Shown: one piece after another, positions 9,111 through 17,358 of the stretch
Layout: each line of letters starts with the position of its first letter
How positions within the stretch are numbered: the first letter of the stretch is position 1
Assembly (NCBI GenBank): GCA_035762545.1
Contig: DASTOM010000005.1
Coordinates: 8,065-72,064 of the forward strand
DNA length: 64,000 bases
Reading direction: 5' to 3'
Source: JANQRA01 sp035762545
GTDB lineage: Bacteria > Actinomycetota > Acidimicrobiia > Spongiisociales > ZC4RG35
Position numbers and translations under genes: made by a program
The notes under the pieces: generated by a model
Told to the model about the DNA's origin: nothing
The model's input: the letters and a program-made list of their open reading frames with translations, nothing else
The model's database searches: none

Positions 9111-10133
9111 GTGACTGAGACACGTCTCACCCGCTACAGCCATGGCGCCGGTTGCGCCTGCAAGCTGAGCCCTGACGAGCTATCCCAGATCCTCGGTCCC
9201 GTCAGGTCGCATCCCGCTGCATCGCATCCTGATCTGCTGGTGGGCATCGAAACCGGTGACGATGCCGGCGTATTCGTCCTCGGCACCGGTCTCGCCCTCA
9301 TCCAGACCGTCGACATCTTCACCCCGGTCGTCGACTCACCTCGAGACTGGGGTCGGATCGCTGCCGCCAACGCCCTTTCCGATGTGTACGCCATGGGCGG
9401 AAGGCCGCTCACAGCACTGCAATACCTTGCTTGGCCTCGTGACGAGCTGTCATTCGAGGCGGCGACCGAGGTCGTGGAGGGAGGCATGAGCGTCATGGCC
9501 GAGGCCGGGTGCACGGTCGTCGGGGGTCACTCCATCGACAGCCCGGAGCCCACATACGGGTTCGCCGTCACTGGTCTGACGGTCGCCGACAAGGTGGTGA
9601 CCAATGCCGGCGCCGTGCCGGGGGATGTTCTCGTGCTCACCAAGCCGCTAGGCATTGGGATCATCACCACCGCGATCAAACGTGAGAAGTGCCCGCCGGA
9701 GCTGGCGGCCAAGGCAATCGAAACCATGACCGCCCTGAACGACGTGGCCGGCGCTGTCCTCGCCCCGGGAGGCGCCCACGCCGCGACCGATATCACCGGT
9801 TTCGGTCTGCTCGGCCATCTGAGGGAGATGTGTATTGCCTCCGGCGTCGGCGCCGAGATCGACGTGAGCTCGGTCCCTGTGCTCGACGGAGTGGGTGATC
9901 TCCTCGCCCAGGGGATCTGGGCCGGCGGTTCGCAAAGGAACCTCGAGTCGATCCGGGGTGACGTGGACAGCGACCTCGATGAAGAAATGTGGAAACCGTT
10001 GATCGACGCGCAAACCTCGGGCGGCCTACTGGTCTCGCTGCCCGCCGACCGCGTGGAGGCATACTTGAAGGCGGTGCCGTCCGGCACGGTGGTGGGGAAG
10101 GTGGTTCCGGGAGACCGGATCCGCCTGATCTAG
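9111..10133 (+). CDS. selD: Selenide, water dikinase (selenophosphate synthase)
   Basis: SelD makes selenophosphate from selenide and ATP, for selenocysteine or 2-selenouridine synthesis. The N-terminal motif SHGAGCACK gives Cys15, Cys17 and Lys18, equivalent to E. coli Cys17, Cys19 and Lys20, so the enzyme is a Cys form. The 340-aa length is normal, and GGHSIDSPEPTYGFAVTG and ATDITGFGLLGHL are typical AIR-synthase-fold blocks. The GTG start has TAACCT (9099-9104) six nt upstream. No selA, selB, selC or selenouridine synthase gene is in the window. Confidence 0.96.
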   Translation: MTETRLTRYSHGAGCACKLSPDELSQILGPVRSHPAASHPDLLVGIETGDDAGVFVLGTGLALIQTVDIFTPVVDSPRDWGRIAAANALSDVYAMGGRPLTALQYLAWPRDELSFEAATEVVEGGMSVMAEAGCTVVGGHSIDSPEPTYGFAVTGLTVADKVVTNAGAVPGDVLVLTKPLGIGIITTAIKREKCPPELAAKAIETMTALNDVAGAVLAPGGAHAATDITGFGLLGHLREMCIASGVGAEIDVSSVPVLDGVGDLLAQGIWAGGSQRNLESIRGDVDSDLDEEMWKPLIDAQTSGGLLVSLPADRVEAYLKAVPSGTVVGKVVPGDRIRLI

Positions 10134-10263
10134 ATCTGGGAGATGAGGGTGGCGACGATGGCCACCAGCCGACGTGCCTCAGGCGTGGTCACATGTCCAG
10201 AGTGTCGGGTGGTCGACCGCAAGGGGTTCGAGCATTCACCATCGGCCGCCTAACTTGTCCCAG
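10134..10263. other. Short unassigned gap between selD and the ferredoxin gene
   Basis: These 130 bp contain no RNA gene that I can fold. A 31-codon plus-strand ORF at 10158-10253 encodes a CPEC pair but lacks a ribosome-binding site. A minus-strand ORF of similar size ends opposite the selD stop. Neither is convincing. The last part holds the TAACTT box (10251-10256) for the next gene. Confidence 0.4.
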
Positions 10264-10686
10264 GTGGAACCACACCAGCGTCTGGAGAACATCGCCGATG
10301 CCCTCTCGATCCCGAGGGCTGAGCGTCACATCTTCCTCTGCGCCGACCAGACCAACGACAAATGCGCACCGCGGTCGGTGACCAACGAGCTGTGGGCACA
10401 TCTGAAGAACCGGCTGAAGGACCTCGATGCCACCTCGGCGCCGCCCAAGTGGCAGGGAGACATGGACCAAGATCCCGAGCCGGTCGAGCCCGGCCGTGGG
10501 ACGGTGCTGCGGACCAAGGCCGACTGTCTCCGGATCTGTGAGCAGGGTTGTGTCGCAGTCGTCTATCCGGAAGGCGTCTGGTACGCCAACCTCGACATTC
10601 TCAAGCTCGATCGGATCATCGACGAGCATTTGATCGGTGGCCAGCCTGTGGACGAACTGGCTTTCGCGGTAGGGAGCCTGGCATGA
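10264..10686 (+). CDS. Thioredoxin-fold [2Fe-2S] ferredoxin-domain protein
   Basis: The 140-aa protein resembles the thioredoxin-like [2Fe-2S] ferredoxin family, whose cyanobacterial members share the FLCADQT and EGVWYANL/IIDEHLIGG blocks. Likely cluster ligands are Cys26, Cys34, Cys88 and Cys92 (C-x7-C and C-x3-C). The electron-transfer partner is unknown. The GTG start has TAACTT (10251-10256) seven nt upstream and no Shine-Dalgarno. Its stop overlaps the ATG of the following hydrolase by four bases, so the two are one operon. Confidence 0.83.
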   Translation: MEPHQRLENIADALSIPRAERHIFLCADQTNDKCAPRSVTNELWAHLKNRLKDLDATSAPPKWQGDMDQDPEPVEPGRGTVLRTKADCLRICEQGCVAVVYPEGVWYANLDILKLDRIIDEHLIGGQPVDELAFAVGSLA

Positions 10687-11582
10687 AGCTGTGGAAATGG
10701 GCTCTTGCCGGTGCGGTGCTGTGGCGTGCCTTCGGTCCCCGAATCGAGCCCGGGTTCAAGCCTCCCCAACAGCATCCGTTGCGGGTACCGGGACGGACGG
10801 TGTTCGTCGGTGACGACGAGTTCCTGGTCCGTGACATGGGGCCGCACCAGGGCGTTCCGGTCGTCCTGGTTCATGGGCTCGCCGGAACCTCCTTGTCGGA
10901 GTGGTATCAGGTCGCTCCGAAGCTCGCAGTCGACCGGCGGGTGATCATGATCGATCACCGCGGTCACGGGCTCTCGGCGTCGGCCGACTTCAGATTCGAG
11001 GTCGACGACGATGCCGACGACATCACCGCCGTGCTGGACGACCTGGGCGTTGGCCAGGTCGATGTGGTGGGATACTCGATGGGTGGCATCATCGCCCAGT
11101 CTCTGGCCCTGCGACATCCGGGGAGAGTGAGAAAGCTGGTCCTGATCGCGACGTTCGCCTCTCACCCGGCACGCGACAAATGGGGCCGGCGGATCGGCGC
11201 CATTCTCGGCCGGGGGTGGGAGCGGTTGACCGGCTTCGGTACACCGGAGGTTCGGAGCGGGTTCCTCATCGCCCGGGGTGCCGTGGAGGCCAAGCACGCC
11301 CGATGGGTGTGGCGGGAGACGCAGCGGAGGAATGTCGAGAGCGGAGCCCAGGCAACGTTCGCCCTGCTCCGGTTCGATTCGCGAGATTGGGTGGGCAGGC
11401 TCGGTGTCGAGACGCTGGTGATGGTCCCTACCGCCGACTTCCTCGTCCCGCCCCGGTGGCAATACGAGCTCGCCGCCCTGATCCCGGGTGTCCAGCTCCT
11501 CGAGATCCACGGTGCGGGCCACGAACTGGTCTGGACCCGTCCGGACGAGGTCGCCGACGAACTCACGACCTTCCTAGCGTAG
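10683..11582 (+). CDS. Alpha/beta hydrolase
   Basis: A 299-aa alpha/beta-hydrolase-fold protein with a complete catalytic triad: Ser132 in the nucleophile elbow GYSMGG, Asp252 in VPTADFLVPP, and His280 in GAGHELVW. The oxyanion motif VLVHGLAG is at about 61-68. The first 20 residues are hydrophobic and may anchor it to the membrane. The substrate is unknown. It overlaps the ferredoxin-like gene by ATGA and converges on the penicillin acylase gene across a repeat-containing spacer. Confidence 0.87.
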   Translation: MKLWKWALAGAVLWRAFGPRIEPGFKPPQQHPLRVPGRTVFVGDDEFLVRDMGPHQGVPVVLVHGLAGTSLSEWYQVAPKLAVDRRVIMIDHRGHGLSASADFRFEVDDDADDITAVLDDLGVGQVDVVGYSMGGIIAQSLALRHPGRVRKLVLIATFASHPARDKWGRRIGAILGRGWERLTGFGTPEVRSGFLIARGAVEAKHARWVWRETQRRNVESGAQATFALLRFDSRDWVGRLGVETLVMVPTADFLVPPRWQYELAALIPGVQLLEIHGAGHELVWTRPDEVADELTTFLA

Positions 11583-11599
11583 GCGCACGCCGTTTCGCG

Positions 11600-11720
11600 C
11601 AACCCGGGGTTGCTCAGCCCATATATGACTGAAATCCGCTCACCTTCGAAGGACCCGAATCGTCGCACACGAAGCTGAGCCGATTCGACCCGGATATGGG
11701 CTGACGTACCCCGGGTTCGC
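11600..11720. repeat. Intergenic repeat, two copies in inverted orientation
   Basis: The spacer between two convergent genes contains one forward copy of the local repeat (11600-11642: AACCCGGGG, then TCAGCCCATATA, then TCCGCTCA) and a partial inverted copy (11693-11720). The copies can pair over about 24 nt, and a perfect inner pair CGAATCG/CGATTCG (11656-11662 and 11681-11687) closes the loop. The whole could fold as one long hairpin between the two 3' ends and act as a bidirectional terminator, but no T-run is present. Related copies lie at 21451-21495 and 37385-37430. Confidence 0.75.
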
Positions 11721-11730
11721 AGTTCCGTCC

Positions 11731-14244
11731 TCAGCGGGCGGGGGTGAGGACGAGCTCGTCGTCGGTGACGGCTTCGACCGCGGATCGGGTCCATGGCATC
11801 GGTCCGTACTCACCGTCGGTCCACATCTCCATCATCGAGTCGTAGTTGGGGTGGAAGGCGTGTCCCGACTGCCCTGTCGAGTGCACGAACACCGACGAAT
11901 CCAGATTGGACAGGTCGAGCACCATTCGCTGGGAAGGGATCCAGTCCACCTGGTACCCCACGACCGGATTCCAGCCCACGGCGTTGACGAGAGAGCTGCT
12001 GCCTCCGACCCGTGATGGGGCGGTTCGGTTGAACAGCCATTCGATAGGGGCGATCCCCGAGGTTCCGAAGCTCTGGTTCTCGAACTCGGCGATGTGGAGC
12101 GCTCCCCAGGTCCACTCGCTCGCGTCGGCGCCCAGGAGGTCGGTCAACTCCTGGTGGGCATCGACCATGGAAGCGAACAGGATGTCGTCGCGGGTCTCGG
12201 TCTCCGTCGTCGACTTGTCGTCCCACCAGGGATCGTCCGGGAGCGGGAGGAGGTTGCGGACGACTTCGAACCATCGACTCCCCCCGTCGGGCCAGCGGTC
12301 CTCAGGCAGGTCGTCGTGGAAGGCGTTGGCCAGCAGACGCCTCCAGATTGCCATGTAGGTGGCAGCTCCTGAGGATCGCGGGTCCGCCCGGAGTGCTGTA
12401 TTTCCGATCGCCCAACCCTCCAGGACGGTCTGGACCTCCTGGACCGTGGTGTTTCCGTCCGGGTCCACCTCGAGGAGGGCGGGGACGACGAACTCGGCAC
12501 TGGTGTCCCTCGTGTCCATCTGCATCGTCTGCATCGAAGCTGTGTCGTGTTGGCTCCCCGAAGTGATCATCTCGGCGATTCGCCCGCCGCGATAGCCCAT
12601 GGCGGCGTCGCTTCCGATGAAGGGCTCACCACCCGGTCGCAGGACGCTCTGGTTCGCCGACTGGATGTATCCCTGGGGCGGGTTGAACATCCGTGGCATG
12701 TCGTCCTTGGGCACGAACCCCACCCAGTCGTGAGACGAGTCCCATCCCGGTGCGGGATACCGGCCGTCCCCGCTGCCGCGAACCGGGATGTCACCCGTGG
12801 CGTGATAGGCGATGTTCCCCTCGAGGTCGGCGTACACGAGGTTCTGGGGGGCGATGTCCCACAACTCCACAGCCGCGGCGAAATCCTCGTAGCTGGTTGC
12901 TGTGTTGATCCCGACGAAGGCATCGATCACCGTTGCCGGCTCGAGAGCCGTCCAACTCAGGGCGACGACGTACTCGTCCGGGATCTCGGCGGTGGACGAG
13001 CCATCGAACTCGTCCGTCTCCAGGAAGGTCCCCGAGATGACCGGACCATGCACCGAACGGAGCACCTCGTAGGTCACGTCGTCTCCGCCGGCGACCGAGA
13101 TCGTCTCCGTGACCACGTCGAAGTCGGCCCATTCGCCGTCGATCTCGTACTGGCGGGGATCGTCCGGGTTGACCCGTTCGAGGTACAGATCCTGGGTGTC
13201 GGCGGCCTGGTTGGTCACGCCCCAGCCGTGGTGGCCGTTGTGCCCGATGACCACCGCGGGGAGCCCGGCGAAGCTGAATCCAACTGCGTTGTAGTCGCAA
13301 CCGTCAGCGCTCTCCTCGAGGCAGTGCAAGCCGTTCTCGTACCAGATGGCCGGCATCTGGATGGCGAGATGGGTGTCATTGGACAGGAGAGGAAGACCCG
13401 ACTCGGTCATCTCCCCACCCACCACCCAGTTGTTCGATCCGATCTCCTCGAAACCGCCCCCGGTCAGGGCGAACACGGCTGAGATGTTCTCGGATGTCGA
13501 CAAGAGCACGTCGGCCACGCCGTCTGGTACGTCGGCTGCGACCCGGTGGGCCGAGGCTGTCCTCTGTCCGTCCTCGACTATCACCGGCTTGTCCTCGGGC
13601 ATGGGAGGGTAGAGCTGGGATACCTGGTCCGGGGTCAGTGTCTCACCGAGGACGGTCCGGTCGATCTCCTCGCGCATGTTCCCGCCCAGGTCCCACGCCA
13701 TCACCTTGGCCCACATGAGGCTGTGGACCGGTTCCCACGGCTCGATCTCGTAGCCGGAGTTCTGAAGAGGGAGGATGCCGTACTCCAGGCTGACCGCCGA
13801 CCCGGAGTGGGTTTCCAGATAGGCGTTCACTCCGGCGGCGTACGAATCGAGGATCTCCCGGGACCGGGGGCTGATCAACGTCAGCTCCTGTTGGGCGATT
13901 CTCTCGAAGTCGAGGGATCTGAGGAAGCGGTCCGCCTCCACCTGCGATTCGCCGAATAGCTCGGACAACCGGCCACCACTGATGTGCCGCCAGAAGTCCA
14001 TCTGCCAGAAACGGTCTTGAGCATGGGTGAACCCCTGCGCGAAGAAGAGGTCGTGCTGGTTGCTTGCGTAGATGTGGGGTACACCTAATGCGTCGCGAAG
14101 GATCTCCACGCTCGAAACCAGACCGTCCACTTCGAGCTCACCTGAGACCTGGGGAAACGAGTTCCGCACTGTGAACACGGCGAATGCGGCAAAGCCGAGG
14201 GCCAGGAGCAGCAGGACGATCAGGATCCGCTTCACCCAACGCAC
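11731..14244 (-). CDS. Penicillin acylase family (N-terminal nucleophile) amidase
   Basis: An 837-aa Ntn hydrolase that would cleave itself into alpha and beta subunits. The predicted nucleophile is Ser270 in GSNNWVVGG, exposed after removal of a linker. The N-terminal hydrophobic helix (about 5-27, MRWVKRILIVLLLLALG) indicates export or membrane anchoring. The alpha-subunit blocks GVPHIYA and FFAQGFTHAQDRFWQMD are conserved. Natural substrates of this family include acyl-homoserine lactones and other N-acyl amides; which applies here is unknown. The GTG start has TAATCT six nt upstream (minus strand, 14256-14251). Confidence 0.92.
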   Translation of the reverse strand: MRWVKRILIVLLLLALGFAAFAVFTVRNSFPQVSGELEVDGLVSSVEILRDALGVPHIYASNQHDLFFAQGFTHAQDRFWQMDFWRHISGGRLSELFGESQVEADRFLRSLDFERIAQQELTLISPRSREILDSYAAGVNAYLETHSGSAVSLEYGILPLQNSGYEIEPWEPVHSLMWAKVMAWDLGGNMREEIDRTVLGETLTPDQVSQLYPPMPEDKPVIVEDGQRTASAHRVAADVPDGVADVLLSTSENISAVFALTGGGFEEIGSNNWVVGGEMTESGLPLLSNDTHLAIQMPAIWYENGLHCLEESADGCDYNAVGFSFAGLPAVVIGHNGHHGWGVTNQAADTQDLYLERVNPDDPRQYEIDGEWADFDVVTETISVAGGDDVTYEVLRSVHGPVISGTFLETDEFDGSSTAEIPDEYVVALSWTALEPATVIDAFVGINTATSYEDFAAAVELWDIAPQNLVYADLEGNIAYHATGDIPVRGSGDGRYPAPGWDSSHDWVGFVPKDDMPRMFNPPQGYIQSANQSVLRPGGEPFIGSDAAMGYRGGRIAEMITSGSQHDTASMQTMQMDTRDTSAEFVVPALLEVDPDGNTTVQEVQTVLEGWAIGNTALRADPRSSGAATYMAIWRRLLANAFHDDLPEDRWPDGGSRWFEVVRNLLPLPDDPWWDDKSTTETETRDDILFASMVDAHQELTDLLGADASEWTWGALHIAEFENQSFGTSGIAPIEWLFNRTAPSRVGGSSSLVNAVGWNPVVGYQVDWIPSQRMVLDLSNLDSSVFVHSTGQSGHAFHPNYDSMMEMWTDGEYGPMPWTRSAVEAVTDDELVLTPAR

Positions 14245-14327
14245 CCGGCGAGATTAGGCAGGGCGTACTCTTTCGTCTGTGGCTTGGCGGCCCCGGCCGT
14301 ATATCGTTCGACCACCGACATCCACCG

Positions 14328-15227
14328 ATGACCGAGCTACACCAACAAGCCACGATCGAAGACTCGATCAAGCCGCGTTCCGTCGTCGGCGCCTATGTGG
14401 CCCTGACCAAGCCGCGCATCATCGAGCTCCTCCTCATCACCACCGTCCCGGCGATGGTCCTCGCAGCCGGAGCCTGGCCGGGGACCTGGTTGGTGATCGC
14501 CACCCTGATCGGTGGCTCACTGTCCGCCGGTGGGGCCAACGCCTTGAACATGTACTACGACCGCGACATAGACGAGGTCATGCGGCGGACGCGGGCCCGG
14601 CCCCTCGCCCGTCACGAAGTGCCGCCGAGAAACGCCTTCGTCTTCGGTGTCGTCCTCGGATTGGTCGGGTTCGCGTGGCTGTGGGTGTTCACGACCTTCC
14701 TGGCCGCGGCGATCTCCACGGCGGCCCTCCTCTTCTATGTGTTCGTCTACACCATTCGCCTCAAGCGTTCGACCGTGCAGAACATCGTGATCGGCGGCGC
14801 GGCAGGGGCGGCGCCCACACTGGTCGGCTGGGCGGCAGTGACGGGGACCGTCGGCGTGCCGGCCTGGGTCCTCTTCCTAATCGTGTTCTATTGGACGCCG
14901 CCTCATTTCTGGGCCCTCGCACTTCGCTACGAGGACGACTACGCGGCAGCGGGCGTGCCGATGCTGCCGGTCGTGGCCGGCGTGGAGGCCACCACCAGGC
15001 GGATGCTCCTCTACACCGGCCTCATGGTCGGCGTGTCGCTTCTCCTCGTCCCACTGGGCGGCATGTCTTGGATCTATCTGGGTGCGGCCCTGGGCCTGGG
15101 CGCGTGGTTCCTCTGGGACACCTGGCGTGTGGTGCGGCACCCGGAGCAGGCGATGCGTCTCTTCACCACGTCGACCGTGTATCTGTCCGCGTTGTTCGCC
15201 TCGGTGCTGCTGGACGTTCTTCTTTGA
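14328..15227 (+). CDS. ctaB: Heme O synthase (protoheme IX farnesyltransferase)
   Basis: CtaB attaches a farnesyl group to heme b to make heme o, the precursor of heme a for the caa3 oxidase encoded 2 kb downstream. It is a 299-aa polytopic UbiA-family prenyltransferase. The first Asp-rich motif is NMYYDRDIDEVMRRT and the second region is YEDDYAAAGVPMLP. I chose ATG 14328, the first codon that gives the conserved YVALTKPRIIELLL near residue 27. The following lipoprotein gene overlaps its stop. Confidence 0.96.
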   Translation: MTELHQQATIEDSIKPRSVVGAYVALTKPRIIELLLITTVPAMVLAAGAWPGTWLVIATLIGGSLSAGGANALNMYYDRDIDEVMRRTRARPLARHEVPPRNAFVFGVVLGLVGFAWLWVFTTFLAAAISTAALLFYVFVYTIRLKRSTVQNIVIGGAAGAAPTLVGWAAVTGTVGVPAWVLFLIVFYWTPPHFWALALRYEDDYAAAGVPMLPVVAGVEATTRRMLLYTGLMVGVSLLLVPLGGMSWIYLGAALGLGAWFLWDTWRVVRHPEQAMRLFTTSTVYLSALFASVLLDVLL

Positions 15228-15958
15228 AGCGTGTCGTCCTGGTGATTGCCTGCGGGCTGGTCGCCGTCTCCTGTTCTGGTGGATCAGATCTCTCCGCGAG
15301 TGTCATCTCGACCCTCAACACGATCGGCACAGGCGAGCAGCGGATCCTCGTGGAGCTCCGCGACGGAGACGGCGTCCCCACCAACGTCACCGATGGCCCG
15401 GTCGCCACCCTTCGTGATGAGAACGGCTCACCTCTCGGCACCGACACCGGCGAGCTGGCCTGGCTTGTTCCTGACGAGGAGCCGGCGTACGCCTTCGTTT
15501 TCGACATTCCGGAGGCCGAGACGTATCAGTTGACTGTCGTGGCCGACGACTTCGGTGAGACCGCGCCGGCCGGATTCGACGCGGTGGAGCGGACCGTGCA
15601 GCTCGGCGTGGGCGAGCTGGTTCCTGAGGTGGGTGGCCAGCCGGTTCCCGGGCCTGCGATCGTCGTCTTCGCCAGTCCTCGACACTGCCCGTCTCGTTCG
15701 TGTGTCCCGATGCTGGCACAGGCCCAAGCGGCCGCAGATGCCTCGCCGGAGGTTGGCCTGGTGGGTGTCGAAGTGTTCGCCAACCCCGACGCCGAGGACG
15801 AAGCCGATCTGGTGCTGTCCCCGGATGTGCAGGCATGGATGCTCCCCTCCCAACCCTGGCTCTATGTGATCGACGGTTCGGGAAGAGTGTCGGCTCTGTT
15901 CGAGGGTGCCGTGGCCGACGTCGAGCTCCAAGCCGCCATCGCGGAAGTGGAAGGTTGA
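15224..15958 (+). CDS. Lipoprotein with C-terminal thioredoxin-like domain
   Basis: Residues 1-17 form a lipoprotein signal (LKRVVLVIACGLVAVSC). A beta-rich middle domain (about 25-130) resembles an immunoglobulin-like module. The C-terminal part begins with IVVFASPRHCPSRSCVPML, which looks like a thioredoxin or Sco fold with an unusual CxxxxC pair. The TTG start overlaps the ctaB stop, so the genes are coupled. I infer a periplasmic-side redox or copper-delivery role in oxidase assembly. It is not a canonical Sco1, whose motif is CxxxC, and I do not assign a function. Confidence 0.7.
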   Translation: MKRVVLVIACGLVAVSCSGGSDLSASVISTLNTIGTGEQRILVELRDGDGVPTNVTDGPVATLRDENGSPLGTDTGELAWLVPDEEPAYAFVFDIPEAETYQLTVVADDFGETAPAGFDAVERTVQLGVGELVPEVGGQPVPGPAIVVFASPRHCPSRSCVPMLAQAQAAADASPEVGLVGVEVFANPDAEDEADLVLSPDVQAWMLPSQPWLYVIDGSGRVSALFEGAVADVELQAAIAEVEG

Positions 15959-16574
15959 GCGCGCACCTCGTCCTCCACACCCTGCGGGTCGGTGGCGCCT
16001 CATCTCCGGAGCGACTGGCCGAAACGACAGGGCTCCCGCTCGAGGACGTGACAGCTGCCCTGACCGATCTGCAAGCCCACGATCTGGCGTCACACGACGA
16101 GGGTCCGTTCGGCGGCTGGAGCATCACGGAGGAGGGTCGCGGTCAGCACCGGACCTGGATCGATGCCGAACTGGAGGGGCGGCCCTCGGCCCGAGCTGAG
16201 TTGGAGAGTTCGTACCGCCAGTTCCTCGGGCTGAACAAGCCAGTGCTGGACATCTGTGGCGAGTGGCAGATGCGACGGATCGGGGACAGTGTTGTGATCA
16301 ACGACCACGCCGACGCCGAATACGACGCCTCTGTCCTCAACAGGCTGGTCAAAGTCGACCGCTCTGTCCGACAGGTCATCGACGACCTCACTGCGGCTCT
16401 GTCCCGGTTCGGCCGATACAACGAGAGATTGTCATCAGCGATGGAGAGGGCGCTGGCGGGGACAAAGCGGCGGTCACCGAGAGTCTCGACTCATATCACG
16501 CCGTCTGGTTCCAACTCCACGAGGACCTGCTCGTGTCCCTGGACCTCTCCCGTCACGACGAGCGGTTCGGCTGA
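15955..16574 (+). pseudogene. Winged-helix regulator-like gene with a -1 frameshift
   Basis: The 5' part encodes a winged-helix domain (HLVLHTLRVGGASSPERLAE, then TGLPLEDVTAALTDLQ). The reading continues to AMERALAG. There a four-G run at 16458-16461 shifts the sensible frame by -1. The continuation GDKAAVTESLDSYHAVWFQL lies in the other frame and stops at 16574. Without the shift the original frame reads low-complexity residues until 16701. The TTG start overlaps the upstream stop, so it was built as the third gene of a ctaB operon. Either a real deletion or a sequencing error in the G run would explain it. Confidence 0.65.
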
Positions 16575-16633
16575 CATCAGGTCCCCATGCGCCGCGGCCC
16601 TCCATGTTGACTCCGATCCGGCCGTCGCCGAAC

Positions 16634-17257
16634 CTATGTGCCGCCCAACTCCAGTTGGAGACGGAGCAACTCGATGGTGTCGTCGACTTTCTCCCCGATG
16701 ATGGCGGCCCGCTGGTCCGTCGTGGACGCCTGCAGCACCTCCTGCATGTCCAGGGCCTGGAGCCCGCCGAGCTGTGCCACCTGGTACATGGCCACTTCGG
16801 GGTTGTCAGCCAGCTCAGGCAATTCGGTCTCGACACCCGGGTTCAACTCGGCTGCGACCTCGAGCAGGAACTGTGCCCGGGCTATCGCATGCTGCACCGC
16901 CTCGAAGCCCGTTCCGGTCAGAGGCTCGTCCACCAGGTCGGTGATCATGGCCCGCGGGTACGGATCCGGCGCGAGCCACTCCTCGATGTATATCCGTGAC
17001 CTCCCCACCGCGACGAGCCCGATCGTGCCGTCGTCGTTCATACCCGAGCCGACGATGTGGGCAATGCAGCCTATGTCGAACGTCTCGTTGTCGTCACGCA
17101 CCTCACGACCCCGCTCTATCAGCACCACACCGAACTCGCGGTCGGCATCGATGACGTCGGCGTACATCTGGAGGTAGCGATCCTCGAACAGACGAAGCGG
17201 GAGAACCATGCCCGGCAGCAGGGGGGTGCCAAGTGGGAACATCGCCAACTCTCTCAT
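16634..17257 (-). CDS. LON substrate-binding domain protein
   Basis: A 207-aa stand-alone LON N-terminal (substrate-binding) domain without the ATPase or protease domains. The start MFPLGTPLLPGMVLPLRLFE and the segment FGVVLIERGREV are typical of this family. Bacterial members are usually uncharacterised and may bind unfolded or specific proteins. The gene converges with the frameshifted regulator and is divergent from the cytochrome oxidase operon, with about 100 bp between the starts. Confidence 0.9.
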   Translation of the reverse strand: MRELAMFPLGTPLLPGMVLPLRLFEDRYLQMYADVIDADREFGVVLIERGREVRDDNETFDIGCIAHIVGSGMNDDGTIGLVAVGRSRIYIEEWLAPDPYPRAMITDLVDEPLTGTGFEAVQHAIARAQFLLEVAAELNPGVETELPELADNPEVAMYQVAQLGGLQALDMQEVLQASTTDQRAAIIGEKVDDTIELLRLQLELGGT

Positions 17258-17319
17258 GTGTGTAGTTCGCTGCGGTTGGCCATGACGGATGGGTGGGTAT
17301 CACAGCTCATTGAATGAAG

Positions 17320-17349
17320 TTGGTCGCTACTTCGCAACCTCCGTATGAT
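17320..17349 (+). promoter_or_regulatory. Promoter of the cytochrome oxidase operon
   Basis: TTGGTC at 17320-17325 and TATGAT at 17344-17349 are separated by 18 bp. The -10 box ends nine nt before the ctaC ATG at 17359, so the transcript would have essentially no leader. Confidence 0.6.
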
Positions 17350-17358
17350 GCCGTCCCG

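Noticed and set aside
10158..10253. 31-codon ORF with a CPEC pair
   Set aside because: There is no ribosome site or promoter of its own, no second cysteine pair, and it overlaps the promoter of the next gene.
10134..10263. Possible tRNA-Sec or small RNA next to selD, with a GGTTCGAG phrase resembling a T-loop
   Set aside because: The flanking bases do not form the 5-bp T stem, no acceptor stem pairs, and there is no TCA anticodon loop.
16458..16461. Programmed ribosomal frameshift in the winged-helix gene
   Set aside because: The site lacks an X-XXY-YYZ slippery heptamer and a clear downstream pseudoknot; a deletion or base-call error in the G run is simpler.
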